Shown here: piece by piece, positions 1-6,991 of the stretch
Layout of the letters: each line of letters begins with the position of its first letter
How positions within the stretch are numbered: position 1 is the first letter of the stretch
NCBI GenBank assembly: GCA_964485695.1
Contig: CAZAKZ010000085.1
Span: forward strand, 1 to 24,956
DNA length: 24,956 nucleotides
Direction: 5' to 3'
Source of the DNA: CAZAKZ01 sp964485695
Lineage (GTDB): Bacteria > Planctomycetota > JAFGQW01
Notes under the pieces: model-generated
What the model was told of the DNA's origin: nothing
The model's database searches: none
The model's input: the letters and a program-made list of their open reading frames with translations, nothing else
Program-made: the position numbers and the translations under genes

Positions 1-53
1 GTATGCCCGGTGGTGTGGGAGGGGGGAACCGTGAGGTTTCCCCCTATCCCGAT
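1..53 (+). mobile_element. 3' end of a bacterial group II intron (part of domain V and all of domain VI)
   Basis: Bases 1-17 resemble the 3' strand of a domain V ending in the GGTGGTGTG that commonly follows intron reverse-transcriptase genes. Bases 17-50 fold into a domain VI helix: 17-20 (GGGA) pairs with 47-50 (TCCC), 21-30 pairs with 35-44 with one G.U wobble, and the loop 31-34 is GTGA, a GNRA tetraloop. A46 lies at the strand break, the position of the bulged branch-point adenosine, eight bases from a 3' end in AT at 52-53, as group II introns require. The reverse transcriptase and the 5' half of domain V would lie left of the window, so the intron class cannot be assigned. Bases 54-148 would be 3' exon or flank, and I recognise nothing in them. 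Confidence 0.72.
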
Positions 54-148
54 TGTACTCAGGACAGGACTCCCTGGATTGAATTGCAGGTGGATCCGTG
101 ATCATCGAGATCAGGCTTCGGTGACTGTGACAACCGGGGCATCTGCAA

Positions 149-1570
149 TCATTCCAGAAGCGCCTCGAGTGAGATGATCCTGTCAAAGAAGCCTTCGGAT
201 TCGATAGCCGGTGCGATTTCTCCGACGTGAATCAGGACCGGGCGGACCGACATGGTGCGCGGGATCTTCAGCCTGCTGATCTTTTCCTGCACCTCTCCGA
301 TCACGGAAGCTTCGATCCTGTTGCGGAACTTGACCTCGCACACGTAAAAGGTGTTCCTGGTCTGGATGAGCAGGTCGACCTGACACCCTTTCCGACGAGC
401 CGTCGTCTTCTGAAAATACGGGGATGCACTGACGATTCCGTCCGGCTGGATCCCCAGGAGTGAAGTCACCACGTTCAGGTTGTTCAAGACCAGGTTTTCC
501 AGCTGAAGCCCCATGGTGGTTTCGAAACCGGGGAGGTTCTCGATGGACTTGTACCGATACAGGCCCTTTTCGATCCTGTCCCGGACGGGTTCGACGTACT
601 TCAGGTAGAACCGCGTGTAGTTGTCCCGCAGTCGATACTTGCTCAGCTTGCCCCGCCGGCCCTGCTTCAGGTCGTGGACATAATCCCGCGCAAGGAATCC
701 GGACTTCACGAGATCCTCCAGGTACTTCGATATGGCTCCGTTCGGATCCACTGAAAGCCTTTCGCATATGCGTGAGAAACTGAGATACCCATCTACCAGG
801 ACCTCGACCGCTCGCCTGTAGATTCCCGCCCTCCGTGCAAAGGTATCATTGAAAATCTGGCTGAACTCCCTGGCCAGGATTCCCGAATCCTCGAAGCACA
901 TGGCCTTGATGTTGCTTTCGGTGGATTCCGTGGGATTGATTTCCTCGAGATACCGGGGGACGCCGCCCGTAACGGACAGCAGTTTGAATTTCTCGAAATC
1001 AGAAACGCGGTGCCTCCGCTTGCCCCAGAACATGCTGCAGAGAGGCAGGGGCAGCTCATCCAGGGTGAGGGTCAGAGACACCCGCCCCATGAAACCCGCT
1101 CCCTTCAGGATGTTCTCGTCGATCCAGGAAGACACGGACCCACAGAGGACGAGAATCAGCCGGGTATTCTTCTTGAACTTCGTATCCCATGCGATCTTCA
1201 GATGGCCGGGGAAATCCCTGTCGCGGGAAGCCATCCACGATATCTCGTCGAGGAGGATCACCCTTCTGTCTTTTGCAGTCTGGTTGGCCAGGAGCGAGAA
1301 TGCATCCTGCCAGCTTGCGAGATTGAAAGCGGGCAATCCGAACTGTTCAGCCATCTGCCGGCTGAAATTGGCCAGTTGGTCCTCCTTTTTCAGGTTTTCC
1401 CGGGGTGCCAGTCCTTGAAACTCGTGGAATTTCGGATATTTGGCTCCGAACCGCTGGATCAACGTGCTCTTCCCGATCCTGCGCCGACCTCTGCAGACAA
1501 CGATCGCAGCGCGGTCGATCCTCAAGAGACGCTCGAGTTTTGCCATTTCATCCGTGCGGCCGACGAACAA
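149..1570 (-). CDS. AAA+ ATPase (ATPase_2 / DUF234 family) with PD-(D/E)XK-like C-terminal domain
   Basis: A 473-residue P-loop ATPase. Walker A is GRRRIGKST at 28-36, Walker B is VILLDEIS at 104-111, and a sensor-like strand ends in LCGS near 142-145. A winged-helix segment follows at about 250-300. The C-terminus carries the spaced acid and lysine D399...E412-V-K414, the signature of the PD-(D/E)XK nuclease fold predicted for DUF234. Length is normal for the family, whose cellular role is not settled. The start is TTG at 1570, supported by a strong ribosome site (GGGAGGAA on the minus strand, plus-strand 1576-1583) six bases upstream; no ATG lies nearby. It is monocistronic and preceded by a perfect inverted repeat, suggesting control by its own winged helix. 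GC looks lower than in the metabolic genes. It is a distant paralogue of the genes at 14192 and 24158. Confidence 0.88.
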   Translation of the reverse strand: MFVGRTDEMAKLERLLRIDRAAIVVCRGRRRIGKSTLIQRFGAKYPKFHEFQGLAPRENLKKEDQLANFSRQMAEQFGLPAFNLASWQDAFSLLANQTAKDRRVILLDEISWMASRDRDFPGHLKIAWDTKFKKNTRLILVLCGSVSSWIDENILKGAGFMGRVSLTLTLDELPLPLCSMFWGKRRHRVSDFEKFKLLSVTGGVPRYLEEINPTESTESNIKAMCFEDSGILAREFSQIFNDTFARRAGIYRRAVEVLVDGYLSFSRICERLSVDPNGAISKYLEDLVKSGFLARDYVHDLKQGRRGKLSKYRLRDNYTRFYLKYVEPVRDRIEKGLYRYKSIENLPGFETTMGLQLENLVLNNLNVVTSLLGIQPDGIVSASPYFQKTTARRKGCQVDLLIQTRNTFYVCEVKFRNRIEASVIGEVQEKISRLKIPRTMSVRPVLIHVGEIAPAIESEGFFDRIISLEALLE

Positions 1571-1609
1571 GACGTTTCCTCCCAGATACTGGAGATTCCT
1601 GAAATGCGT

Positions 1610-1651
1610 ATTTGTAGATAAGAAATAGAGGACTACAATTTATCTACAAAT
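1610..1651 (-). promoter_or_regulatory. Inverted repeat upstream of the first ATPase (candidate operator)
   Basis: ATTTGTAGATAA at 1610-1621 and its exact complement TTATCTACAAAT at 1640-1651 form a perfect 12-bp inverted repeat with an 18-base spacer, 40-80 bases upstream of the TTG start at 1570. A partial third copy (CTACAAT) lies inside the spacer. The surrounding DNA is markedly AT-rich. I do not see a convincing -35/-10 pair, so its use as an operator is inferred from position and symmetry only. Confidence 0.6.
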
Positions 1652-1887
1652 CGACATTATGTTATTTTTTAGATAAGTCCCTCAAGTAAAATTTCCCTCT
1701 CGAAAACGAAAAAAACCTGGCACCCGCCGAGCCTGCAGCTTCCGCTGAAAACGGGAATTCCAATTGTCGTCAAGCGGGCCATCAAGGCCGGCTCGGTCGC
1801 CCAGACCGCCGCCCCGCCACCGGGGAGCGATGTACCGAGGCGGAAGGGCTCTTCAAGCAAGAAACACGTAAGACGGGAAGGCGGCCT
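1652..1887. other. Intergenic stretch with no recognised gene
   Basis: This lies between the ATPase control region and the 3' end of the toxin gene. The first ~30 bases are AT-rich and the rest GC-rich. Short open frames exist on both strands (63 codons on minus at 1669-1860; a plus frame rich in Lys, Pro and Ser running into the toxin), but neither has a convincing ribosome site or a recognisable domain. It may be a decayed gene fragment. Confidence 0.4.
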
Positions 1888-2289
1888 CTACACGAAGCGT
1901 TCGAAACCGGCCAGGCTGAAGTGTCTGTCGAAGGAGAAGGCTTTCTGAATCCGGTTCCTTTTCATGAGAACAAAGGAAATACAGTCCGTGAAGCTCACCT
2001 TCTGGTCCGCGTACTTTGAAAAAACCTCCACGGCCTCGATTTCATCCTCGAACGTGGGCCGGAGCACGGTCAGGGCCCGGGAGGAGAGGAGGCTTCGGGC
2101 CCGATCCACGGCAAAGGCGGAGTTCGCCTTTCGCGCCAGCAAGGTGAACGTCTCGTCCAGCACGAAGTTGCTGGTGAAGCAGCGATCCCCCCGCTCCTGG
2201 AGAATCTTCCATCCCTTCAGGGCCTTCTCGTGGAACCGGTCCTTCCGGAGGTAGCGCGCCAGGAAGGCATCCGTGTCCAGGAAGATCAC
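1888..2289 (-). CDS. vapC: PIN-domain toxin, VapC family
   Basis: A 133-residue PIN domain, the usual VapC length. These are Mg2+-dependent ribonucleases that stop translation by cleaving tRNA or rRNA. The acidic active-site set is visible: D5 (with D7) in the N-terminal strand, E46 in the VLDET helix, D102 in FTDC and D121 in FSFDRHF. Translation starts at GTG 2289, three bases after the antitoxin stop codon; the ribosome site GGGAGAA lies inside the end of the antitoxin gene, so the two are translationally coupled. Transcription should come from the promoter at 2551-2588. The particular RNA target cannot be read from sequence. Confidence 0.9.
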   Translation of the reverse strand: MIFLDTDAFLARYLRKDRFHEKALKGWKILQERGDRCFTSNFVLDETFTLLARKANSAFAVDRARSLLSSRALTVLRPTFEDEIEAVEVFSKYADQKVSFTDCISFVLMKRNRIQKAFSFDRHFSLAGFERFV

Positions 2290-2292
2290 GTC

Positions 2293-2526
2293 TCATTCTC
2301 CCATCAGATAGTCGTCGTGGCGCTGGCTCAGGTCCTCGGGCACGCGTCCCGTGTACACTTCATCATCCGTGAAGAGCGGATCTTCCTCGACGGATTCTGA
2401 TGGACTCTGGACGAGGCGTTCCAGCGCCTCCCGGATGAGCTCCCCGAGCGAGATTCCACGCTTTCTGGCCAGGCGGACGGACCGGGCCTTCAGTTCCGGC
2501 GGCAGCATGATGGTGGTGCGATGCAT
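2293..2526 (-). CDS. vapB: Ribbon-helix-helix antitoxin partner of the PIN toxin
   Basis: A 77-residue protein with an N-terminal ribbon-helix-helix fold at about 3-38 (TTIMLPPELKARSVRLARKR, then GISLGELIREALERLV) and an acidic C-terminal tail that would wrap around the toxin. The frame is open further upstream, but the ATG at 2526 is preferred: it has an AGGGAG ribosome site about eight bases upstream, and the next ATG at 2559 lies at or before the predicted transcription start. RHH antitoxins bind as dimers to palindromes in their own promoter, and such a palindrome (2551-2562) sits here. Antitoxin before toxin with a three-base gap is the classic arrangement. Confidence 0.88.
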   Translation of the reverse strand: MHRTTIMLPPELKARSVRLARKRGISLGELIREALERLVQSPSESVEEDPLFTDDEVYTGRVPEDLSQRHDDYLMGE

Positions 2527-2550
2527 GGACAAGGCTCCCTGGATCGAGAT

Positions 2551-2588
2551 ATTATGCATAATTATACCGCCATAACTATAGAGGGCAA
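2551..2588 (-). promoter_or_regulatory. Promoter and palindromic operator of the toxin-antitoxin operon
   Basis: On the minus strand TTGCCC (plus-strand 2583-2588) and TATAAT (2561-2566) are separated by 16 bases, a good sigma-70-type promoter. The perfect 12-bp palindrome ATTATGCATAAT (2551-2562) overlaps the -10 box and the expected transcription start. That is where the ribbon-helix-helix antitoxin, alone or with toxin, would be expected to repress. Confidence 0.7.
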
Positions 2589-2621
2589 TGGAATCATGGA
2601 TTTTCAAAACCAACACAGTTT

Positions 2622-2672
2622 CCCGGAAAGGCTCCGGGCCGACGGGTAAGTCGCAGAAACCGGCATCCGGTT
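2622..2672 (-). terminator. Two short hairpins after the acetyltransferase gene (weak terminator candidate)
   Basis: AACCGG/CCGGTT (2658-2672, three-base loop) overlaps the stop codon. CCCGGA/TCCGGG (2622-2638, five-base loop) follows and on the minus strand leads to a loosely T-rich stretch. There is no clean U-tract, so intrinsic termination is only possible. The position between the acetyltransferase and the toxin-antitoxin promoter is sensible. Confidence 0.3.
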
Positions 2673-3210
2673 ACAGGTTTTTTCCCGGAGCCTTCCCCTT
2701 CTCTGCCAGCGTCTGGAGCGCCTCCCCTTCCAGCCGGTACACGGTCCACTCGTCCATGGGTTTGGCGCCCAGGTCCTGGTAGAAATCCAGTGCCGGCCGG
2801 TTCCAGTCGAGAACGGCCCATTCCATGCGCCGGCACCCGCGCGCCCGGGCCAGGGAGGCCAGGTGCGTCAGGAGTCCCTGGCCGATGCCCCGGCGCCGGA
2901 ATGCCGGGCGCACGAACAGGTCCTCCAGGTAGAGCGACGGGGCGCACTCGAAGGTGGAGAAGGTGGGAAAGAACAGGGCGAATCCCGCCGGTGCCCGGTC
3001 CACGTCGACTCGGCCCACCTCCGCAAGGACCACCTCGGCGCAGGGCGCGGCGCCGAAGAGATGCGCCTCCAGGGTCTCGGCATCGGCCCGGCACGTGGAC
3101 CGGAGCCGTTCGTACTCGGCCAGCTCCTGGATGAGGTTCACGATGAGGCCGACGTCAGCGGCGCGGGCCGGCCGGATACGGATCTCGTGGTCAGGGGATG
3201 AATTTTGCAT
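2671..3210 (-). CDS. GNAT acetyltransferase, spermidine/spermine (diamine) N-acetyltransferase-like
   Basis: A 179-residue GNAT protein expected to transfer acetyl from acetyl-CoA to an amine in the cytoplasm. The fold order is clear: N-terminal IRPARAADVGLIVNLIQELA (11-30), strand beta-4 YLEDLFVRPAFR, pyrophosphate-binding motif RRRGIG (105-110), then VLDWNRPALDFYQDLGAK with the Tyr (144) that acts as general acid in SSAT-type enzymes. The ELAEYE and VLDWN segments point to the SSAT/thialysine acetyltransferase branch, but the substrate is not proven. I chose the ATG at 3210 because the fold begins immediately after it; no strong ribosome site is visible. The frame stays open upstream to 3315. 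It is divergent from the M20 peptidase, with 119 bases between starts. Confidence 0.85.
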   Translation of the reverse strand: MQNSSPDHEIRIRPARAADVGLIVNLIQELAEYERLRSTCRADAETLEAHLFGAAPCAEVVLAEVGRVDVDRAPAGFALFFPTFSTFECAPSLYLEDLFVRPAFRRRGIGQGLLTHLASLARARGCRRMEWAVLDWNRPALDFYQDLGAKPMDEWTVYRLEGEALQTLAEKGKAPGKNL

Positions 3211-3329
3211 GGACAGAGTGTATTTTTGCCGGGCAGCGGGGACAAATGGATTTTCAATCCATACTTTACCCTCTTCTGTTCTTTCACAAAACAATCCCCG
3301 GCACGGGTACGGCAAAGGGATCCAGCACC

Positions 3330-4694
3330 ATGCAAGACGTGATAAAAAGAATCCAGGACCAGGAGCACGACCACGTGGAGACGCTGAAGGCGTGGCTCCG
3401 CATCCCCAGCATCTCCACCGACAGCGGGCACAAGGAAGACACCCTGAAGGCCGCCCAGTTCATCCTCGAGGAGCTCACGGCCGCGGGGTTCGAGGGGACG
3501 CTGAACGAGACCCAGGGCCACCCGGTAGTCACGGCCCAGTGGCTGGGCGCTCCGGGCTTGAAGACCCTCCTCGTCTACGGCCACTACGACGTCCAGCCCC
3601 CGGACCCTGTGGACCTCTGGGACCACCCGCCCTTTGAGCCGGTCATCCAGGGCCGGGACATCTTTGCCCGGGGCGCCACCGACGACAAGGGCCAGGCCCT
3701 GGCCGTCATCCGCGGCATCAGCGCCTATCTCCAGGTCAAGGGCACGCTCCCCGTCAACGTCAAGTTCCTCATCGAGGGGGAGGAGGAGATCGGCTCGCCC
3801 AACCTGGAGCCCTTCCTCCTGGAGCACCGGGCGGACCTGGCCGCGGACGCCGTGCTCATCGCCGACTGTTCCATGTACGCCAGGGACATCCCGGCCATCA
3901 CCGTGGGCCTGAAGGGCCTGGTCTATCTGGAGGTGACCCTGACCGGCCCGGGCCGTGACCTCCACTCCGGCAGCTTCGGCGGCGCCGTGGAGAATCCGGG
4001 CCACGTGCTCTGCAAGATGCTCTCGAGCCTCAAGGACGACCACGGCCGCATCACCGTCCCGGGGTATTACGACGACGTCCTCGACCTCACGGACCAGGAA
4101 CGCGCCGCCTTCCAGGCCCTGCCCTTTGACGAGGAGGCCTATTGCAGCAGCGTGGGCGCCCCGCAGCTCCACGGCGAGGCCGGCTTCACCACCCTGGAGC
4201 GGACCTGGGCCCGGCCCACTCTGGACATCAACGGACTGAACTGCGGCTGGACCGGCGAGGGCGCCAAGACCGTGCTGCCCTCCAGAGCCACGGGCAAGTT
4301 CTCCATGCGTCTGGTGGCCGATCAGAAACCAGACAAGATCAGAGACCAGGTCGTACAACACCTCGAGACCCTGTGTCCGCCCACCGTGACCCTGGAGGTC
4401 GCCTCCCTCCACGGCGCCGAGCCGGTGCTGGTGCCCTCGGACAGCCCCTACCTGGAGGCGGCCGCCCGGGCCGTGGCCCGGGGCTTCGGCACCCGGCCCG
4501 TGTTCGCCCGGGAAGGCGGGTCCATCCCGGTGGTGGCCACCTTCAAGCAGGTCCTGGGAGCCGACTCCATCCTCATGGGTCTGGGCTTGGGTGACGACAA
4601 CGCCCACGCCCCCAACGAGAAGTTCAGCCTCGATTCGTTCCAGAAAGGCATCGAGACCACAGCCTACCTGCTGGAGGAGGTGGCAGCAATCTGA
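3330..4694 (+). CDS. M20-family metallo-dipeptidase
   Basis: A 454-residue two-domain di-zinc peptidase of the carnosinase-like M20 branch, probably cleaving dipeptides or short peptides in the cytoplasm. Metal ligands and catalytic residues are all present: H85 and D87 (GHYDVQP), bridging D118 (GATDDKG), general base E151 and ligand E152 (EGEEEIG), D179, and C-terminal H426 (NAHAPNEKFS). The dimerisation/lid domain is inserted at about 190-390 and contains DLHSGSFGG. Length is typical. The start is placed at the ATG at 3330, where homology-like sequence begins, after a modest AAAGGG ribosome site; the frame is open upstream to 3198 but that part overlaps the acetyltransferase start. Its 3' end overlaps the convergent membrane-protein gene by 31 bases. 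Confidence 0.92.
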   Translation: MQDVIKRIQDQEHDHVETLKAWLRIPSISTDSGHKEDTLKAAQFILEELTAAGFEGTLNETQGHPVVTAQWLGAPGLKTLLVYGHYDVQPPDPVDLWDHPPFEPVIQGRDIFARGATDDKGQALAVIRGISAYLQVKGTLPVNVKFLIEGEEEIGSPNLEPFLLEHRADLAADAVLIADCSMYARDIPAITVGLKGLVYLEVTLTGPGRDLHSGSFGGAVENPGHVLCKMLSSLKDDHGRITVPGYYDDVLDLTDQERAAFQALPFDEEAYCSSVGAPQLHGEAGFTTLERTWARPTLDINGLNCGWTGEGAKTVLPSRATGKFSMRLVADQKPDKIRDQVVQHLETLCPPTVTLEVASLHGAEPVLVPSDSPYLEAAARAVARGFGTRPVFAREGGSIPVVATFKQVLGADSILMGLGLGDDNAHAPNEKFSLDSFQKGIETTAYLLEEVAAI

Positions 4695-6967
4695 TCGGGA
4701 CGCTGTGGGCCGCGCCCCGTGATCCGCCTGGCCAGGCCGAATCTCTCCCCCACGGCCGCGGCCAGCAACACCAGGAGCCCGAGCCAGAAGAGCGTTCGCC
4801 TGAGCCCGGTCGTCCGGTAGTGAAACACCACCCGGTGCGTCCCCGGCAACACGGGCACGCCCACGAAGGCCGGAGCCAGCATCACGGGGTCCACGGACTT
4901 GCCGTCCACCTCCACCTGCCACCCCGGATGGTAGGTGGCCTTCAGCATCAGGTAGCAGGGCTGCTTCACCCCCACTTCGGCCTCGTACCGGCCCTGGCCG
5001 ACCGCCTCGCTGTGGATCTCGCCGCGGGCCAGGATCTTCGGATCGAAGGTCAGGCGTTGCAACCGATCCCGGGCCTCCTCCAGGGGATAGACCGTGTCGT
5101 ATCCCCCGGCCGGCTCCCGGTCCACGAACAGCACCGGGTGCTGTCCCAGGTCCACGAGGTTGGAGTGGAGCCAGTCCCGCACGGCCGGATACCACGCCTT
5201 GCGTGTTCCCTGGAACGCCATGGGCGCATCCACCAGGTCGAAATAGCCCCGGGTCTCCACGGCGTAGAGACGGTGCCGACCGCATCGCTCCAGGAGCCGC
5301 ACGAAGTCGGGGAAGGTCTTGTCCGCCGGCGCCACCACGTAGCGGACGTTGAAGAGGTTGAAATGGGCCGGCCTGGATTCGTCCAGGTAGCCTTCGATGT
5401 CGGCATTCAGGGACAGGGCGTGATAGAGGTAGCCGAGGGTATCGAGACCGTGGCCGGTTGCCAGGGCGTAGACCGGAGCGCCGCCGATGCGATAGGAATG
5501 ACCCCAGTTCCCGGCCCGGCCCGCGTAGGCCCGGCCGGGCCGAAGTTCGGTGATCCTCTGCAGGAGGCGCTCCACGTCCTTGCCTTCCCGGTCAAACGCC
5601 TCGCGGGTGTTCGTCCACCAGGTCTTTCTCTGCTGGATGTAGCGATACCGCTCCGTTACGGCCTGGAGGAGGAGTGCCGCTGTGAGTACCCCGATGACGA
5701 GGGCCAGGTGGGTCGAGGCCAGACCGGGAAACCACCGCCTTCTCGCCGCTTCCAGGCCCTGCCACCCCGCGGCCAGGGCCACGCCGGCCAGGCCCGCACC
5801 GGCCAGGTGTACCGGAGCGATGAGGCGGTGGAAGTGGAGGTCCCGGCTCAGGGGTAGCAGGTCAAGCCAACCCTTCCAGAAGGGCCGGCCGAGGAAGAGG
5901 AGGAACCACATCGCGAAGAGCAGGGCGAGGCATCGAAACCCCGTGCCCCGCATCCAGCGCCCACCACACACCACCAGACCGGCGAGGAGGAGGCAGGTGA
6001 GGACCGGGAGCCGCGGGCTGAACATGGGATGGTCGAAGAGCTCCCCCCGAAGCGTCTCTGTCTCCGGGTCCCACCGCACCAGCTTCTTGCACGTCCACTC
6101 CAGACCGTAGGCGTCGTATTTTTCCTTGTTTTCCCAGATGCTCCGGTTCATGGCCTCGCGGTCCTGCAGGAAGGGCACCACGAAGTAGGACACCAGGACA
6201 CATGCAAGTCCCACCACCACCACGAGGCGGAGGCCGCGCCGGCCCAGGCCGCGGACGCCGCCGGCCAGAGCGAAGATCCCCGTGGAGAGCACCGCCACCC
6301 ACCCCAGCACCGTGTGGGTGAGGATCGTCACTGCGAGGAGGGCCGCGGCCAGAGTAAGGCCCTTCCCTCCCAGGATGGCGCGCCTCGTGGCGGCCCAGGC
6401 CGGCCCCAGCAGCACCATGCCCCACAGCTGCGTGGTCATGCCTAATCCCGCCCACCCGAAGCTGGTGAGATCCAGACCGTAGAGGCCGGGGCTCGAGAGC
6501 AACGCCGCGGCCAGGCCCGAGAGCGCACCGGCCCGGCGCCCGAGACCCAGCCACCAGACGGACAGGGCCACGGAGAGCGGAAAGAGCCAGAGCATAAGCA
6601 GGGTGGACACCCGAAAAAGGGTTTCCACGGACAAGCCTGAAATCCAGTGGATCCCCGCCAGGGCTACATGGGGCAGGTGCTGGTAGTGGTGAAACAGGGG
6701 ATACCCCTGGGTCACGAGGGGAAACCAGAAGTCCGTGGGATCCGCGCCCCGGTCCAGGGCCTCGGACGCGGCCCGGACCAGGGCGAGGTGGAGCACGTTG
6801 TCGTTGAAGTAGGGCGGCGGATCCAGGATCTCGGTCCAGAGGGGGAAATGGACCGCGACCAGGACACAAGCGAGAAGCAGGATTGCAACCAGAAACCCGC
6901 GATTCCGGGGTGCAGCAATCCTCAGGAGGAGGCCCTTGCGTCTCGAGTCATTTCCGGGGTCGGGCAT
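4664..6967 (-). CDS. Large multi-pass membrane protein, GT-C / YfhO-like
   Basis: A 767-residue integral membrane protein with a cytoplasmic N-terminus, first membrane helix at about 24-43, and some dozen hydrophobic segments over the first ~440 residues. After helix 1 comes an acidic/His loop (ND at 55-56, H60) followed by a GYPLFHHYQHLP stretch, the pattern seen in the PTPS-related (PF10131) and YfhO-like families, which resemble lipid-phosphosugar-dependent GT-C glycosyltransferases. A large extracytoplasmic domain (about 460-735) ends in a beta segment containing YHPGWQVEVDG, typical of YfhO proteins, and a last membrane helix. The likely role is glycosylation of envelope polymers or proteins, but donor and acceptor are unknown. 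It is last in the minus-strand operon, 24 bases after the permease gene. Confidence 0.75.
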   Translation of the reverse strand: MPDPGNDSRRKGLLLRIAAPRNRGFLVAILLLACVLVAVHFPLWTEILDPPPYFNDNVLHLALVRAASEALDRGADPTDFWFPLVTQGYPLFHHYQHLPHVALAGIHWISGLSVETLFRVSTLLMLWLFPLSVALSVWWLGLGRRAGALSGLAAALLSSPGLYGLDLTSFGWAGLGMTTQLWGMVLLGPAWAATRRAILGGKGLTLAAALLAVTILTHTVLGWVAVLSTGIFALAGGVRGLGRRGLRLVVVVGLACVLVSYFVVPFLQDREAMNRSIWENKEKYDAYGLEWTCKKLVRWDPETETLRGELFDHPMFSPRLPVLTCLLLAGLVVCGGRWMRGTGFRCLALLFAMWFLLFLGRPFWKGWLDLLPLSRDLHFHRLIAPVHLAGAGLAGVALAAGWQGLEAARRRWFPGLASTHLALVIGVLTAALLLQAVTERYRYIQQRKTWWTNTREAFDREGKDVERLLQRITELRPGRAYAGRAGNWGHSYRIGGAPVYALATGHGLDTLGYLYHALSLNADIEGYLDESRPAHFNLFNVRYVVAPADKTFPDFVRLLERCGRHRLYAVETRGYFDLVDAPMAFQGTRKAWYPAVRDWLHSNLVDLGQHPVLFVDREPAGGYDTVYPLEEARDRLQRLTFDPKILARGEIHSEAVGQGRYEAEVGVKQPCYLMLKATYHPGWQVEVDGKSVDPVMLAPAFVGVPVLPGTHRVVFHYRTTGLRRTLFWLGLLVLLAAAVGERFGLARRITGRGPQRPDQIAATSSSR

Positions 6968-6991
6968 GGTGAGTTCGCTCCGCCTCCCGGG

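Noticed and set aside
1669..1860. 63-codon minus-strand ORF downstream of the toxin
   Set aside because: No recognisable domain, and the TTG-type start has no clear ribosome site. Kept only as an unexplained intergenic stretch.
2527..2616. Longer antitoxin starting at 2616 or 2559
   Set aside because: That stretch contains the promoter and operator; a start there would lie at or upstream of the transcription start.
3138..5285. Long minus-strand open frame (715 codons) over the M20 peptidase
   Set aside because: Low-complexity Gly/Arg/Val-rich translation antisense to a clear peptidase. High GC keeps the opposite frame free of stops.
4820..5857. Plus-strand open frame (345 codons) over the membrane protein gene
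   Set aside because: Antisense shadow of a real hydrophobic protein, with biased composition and no ribosome site.
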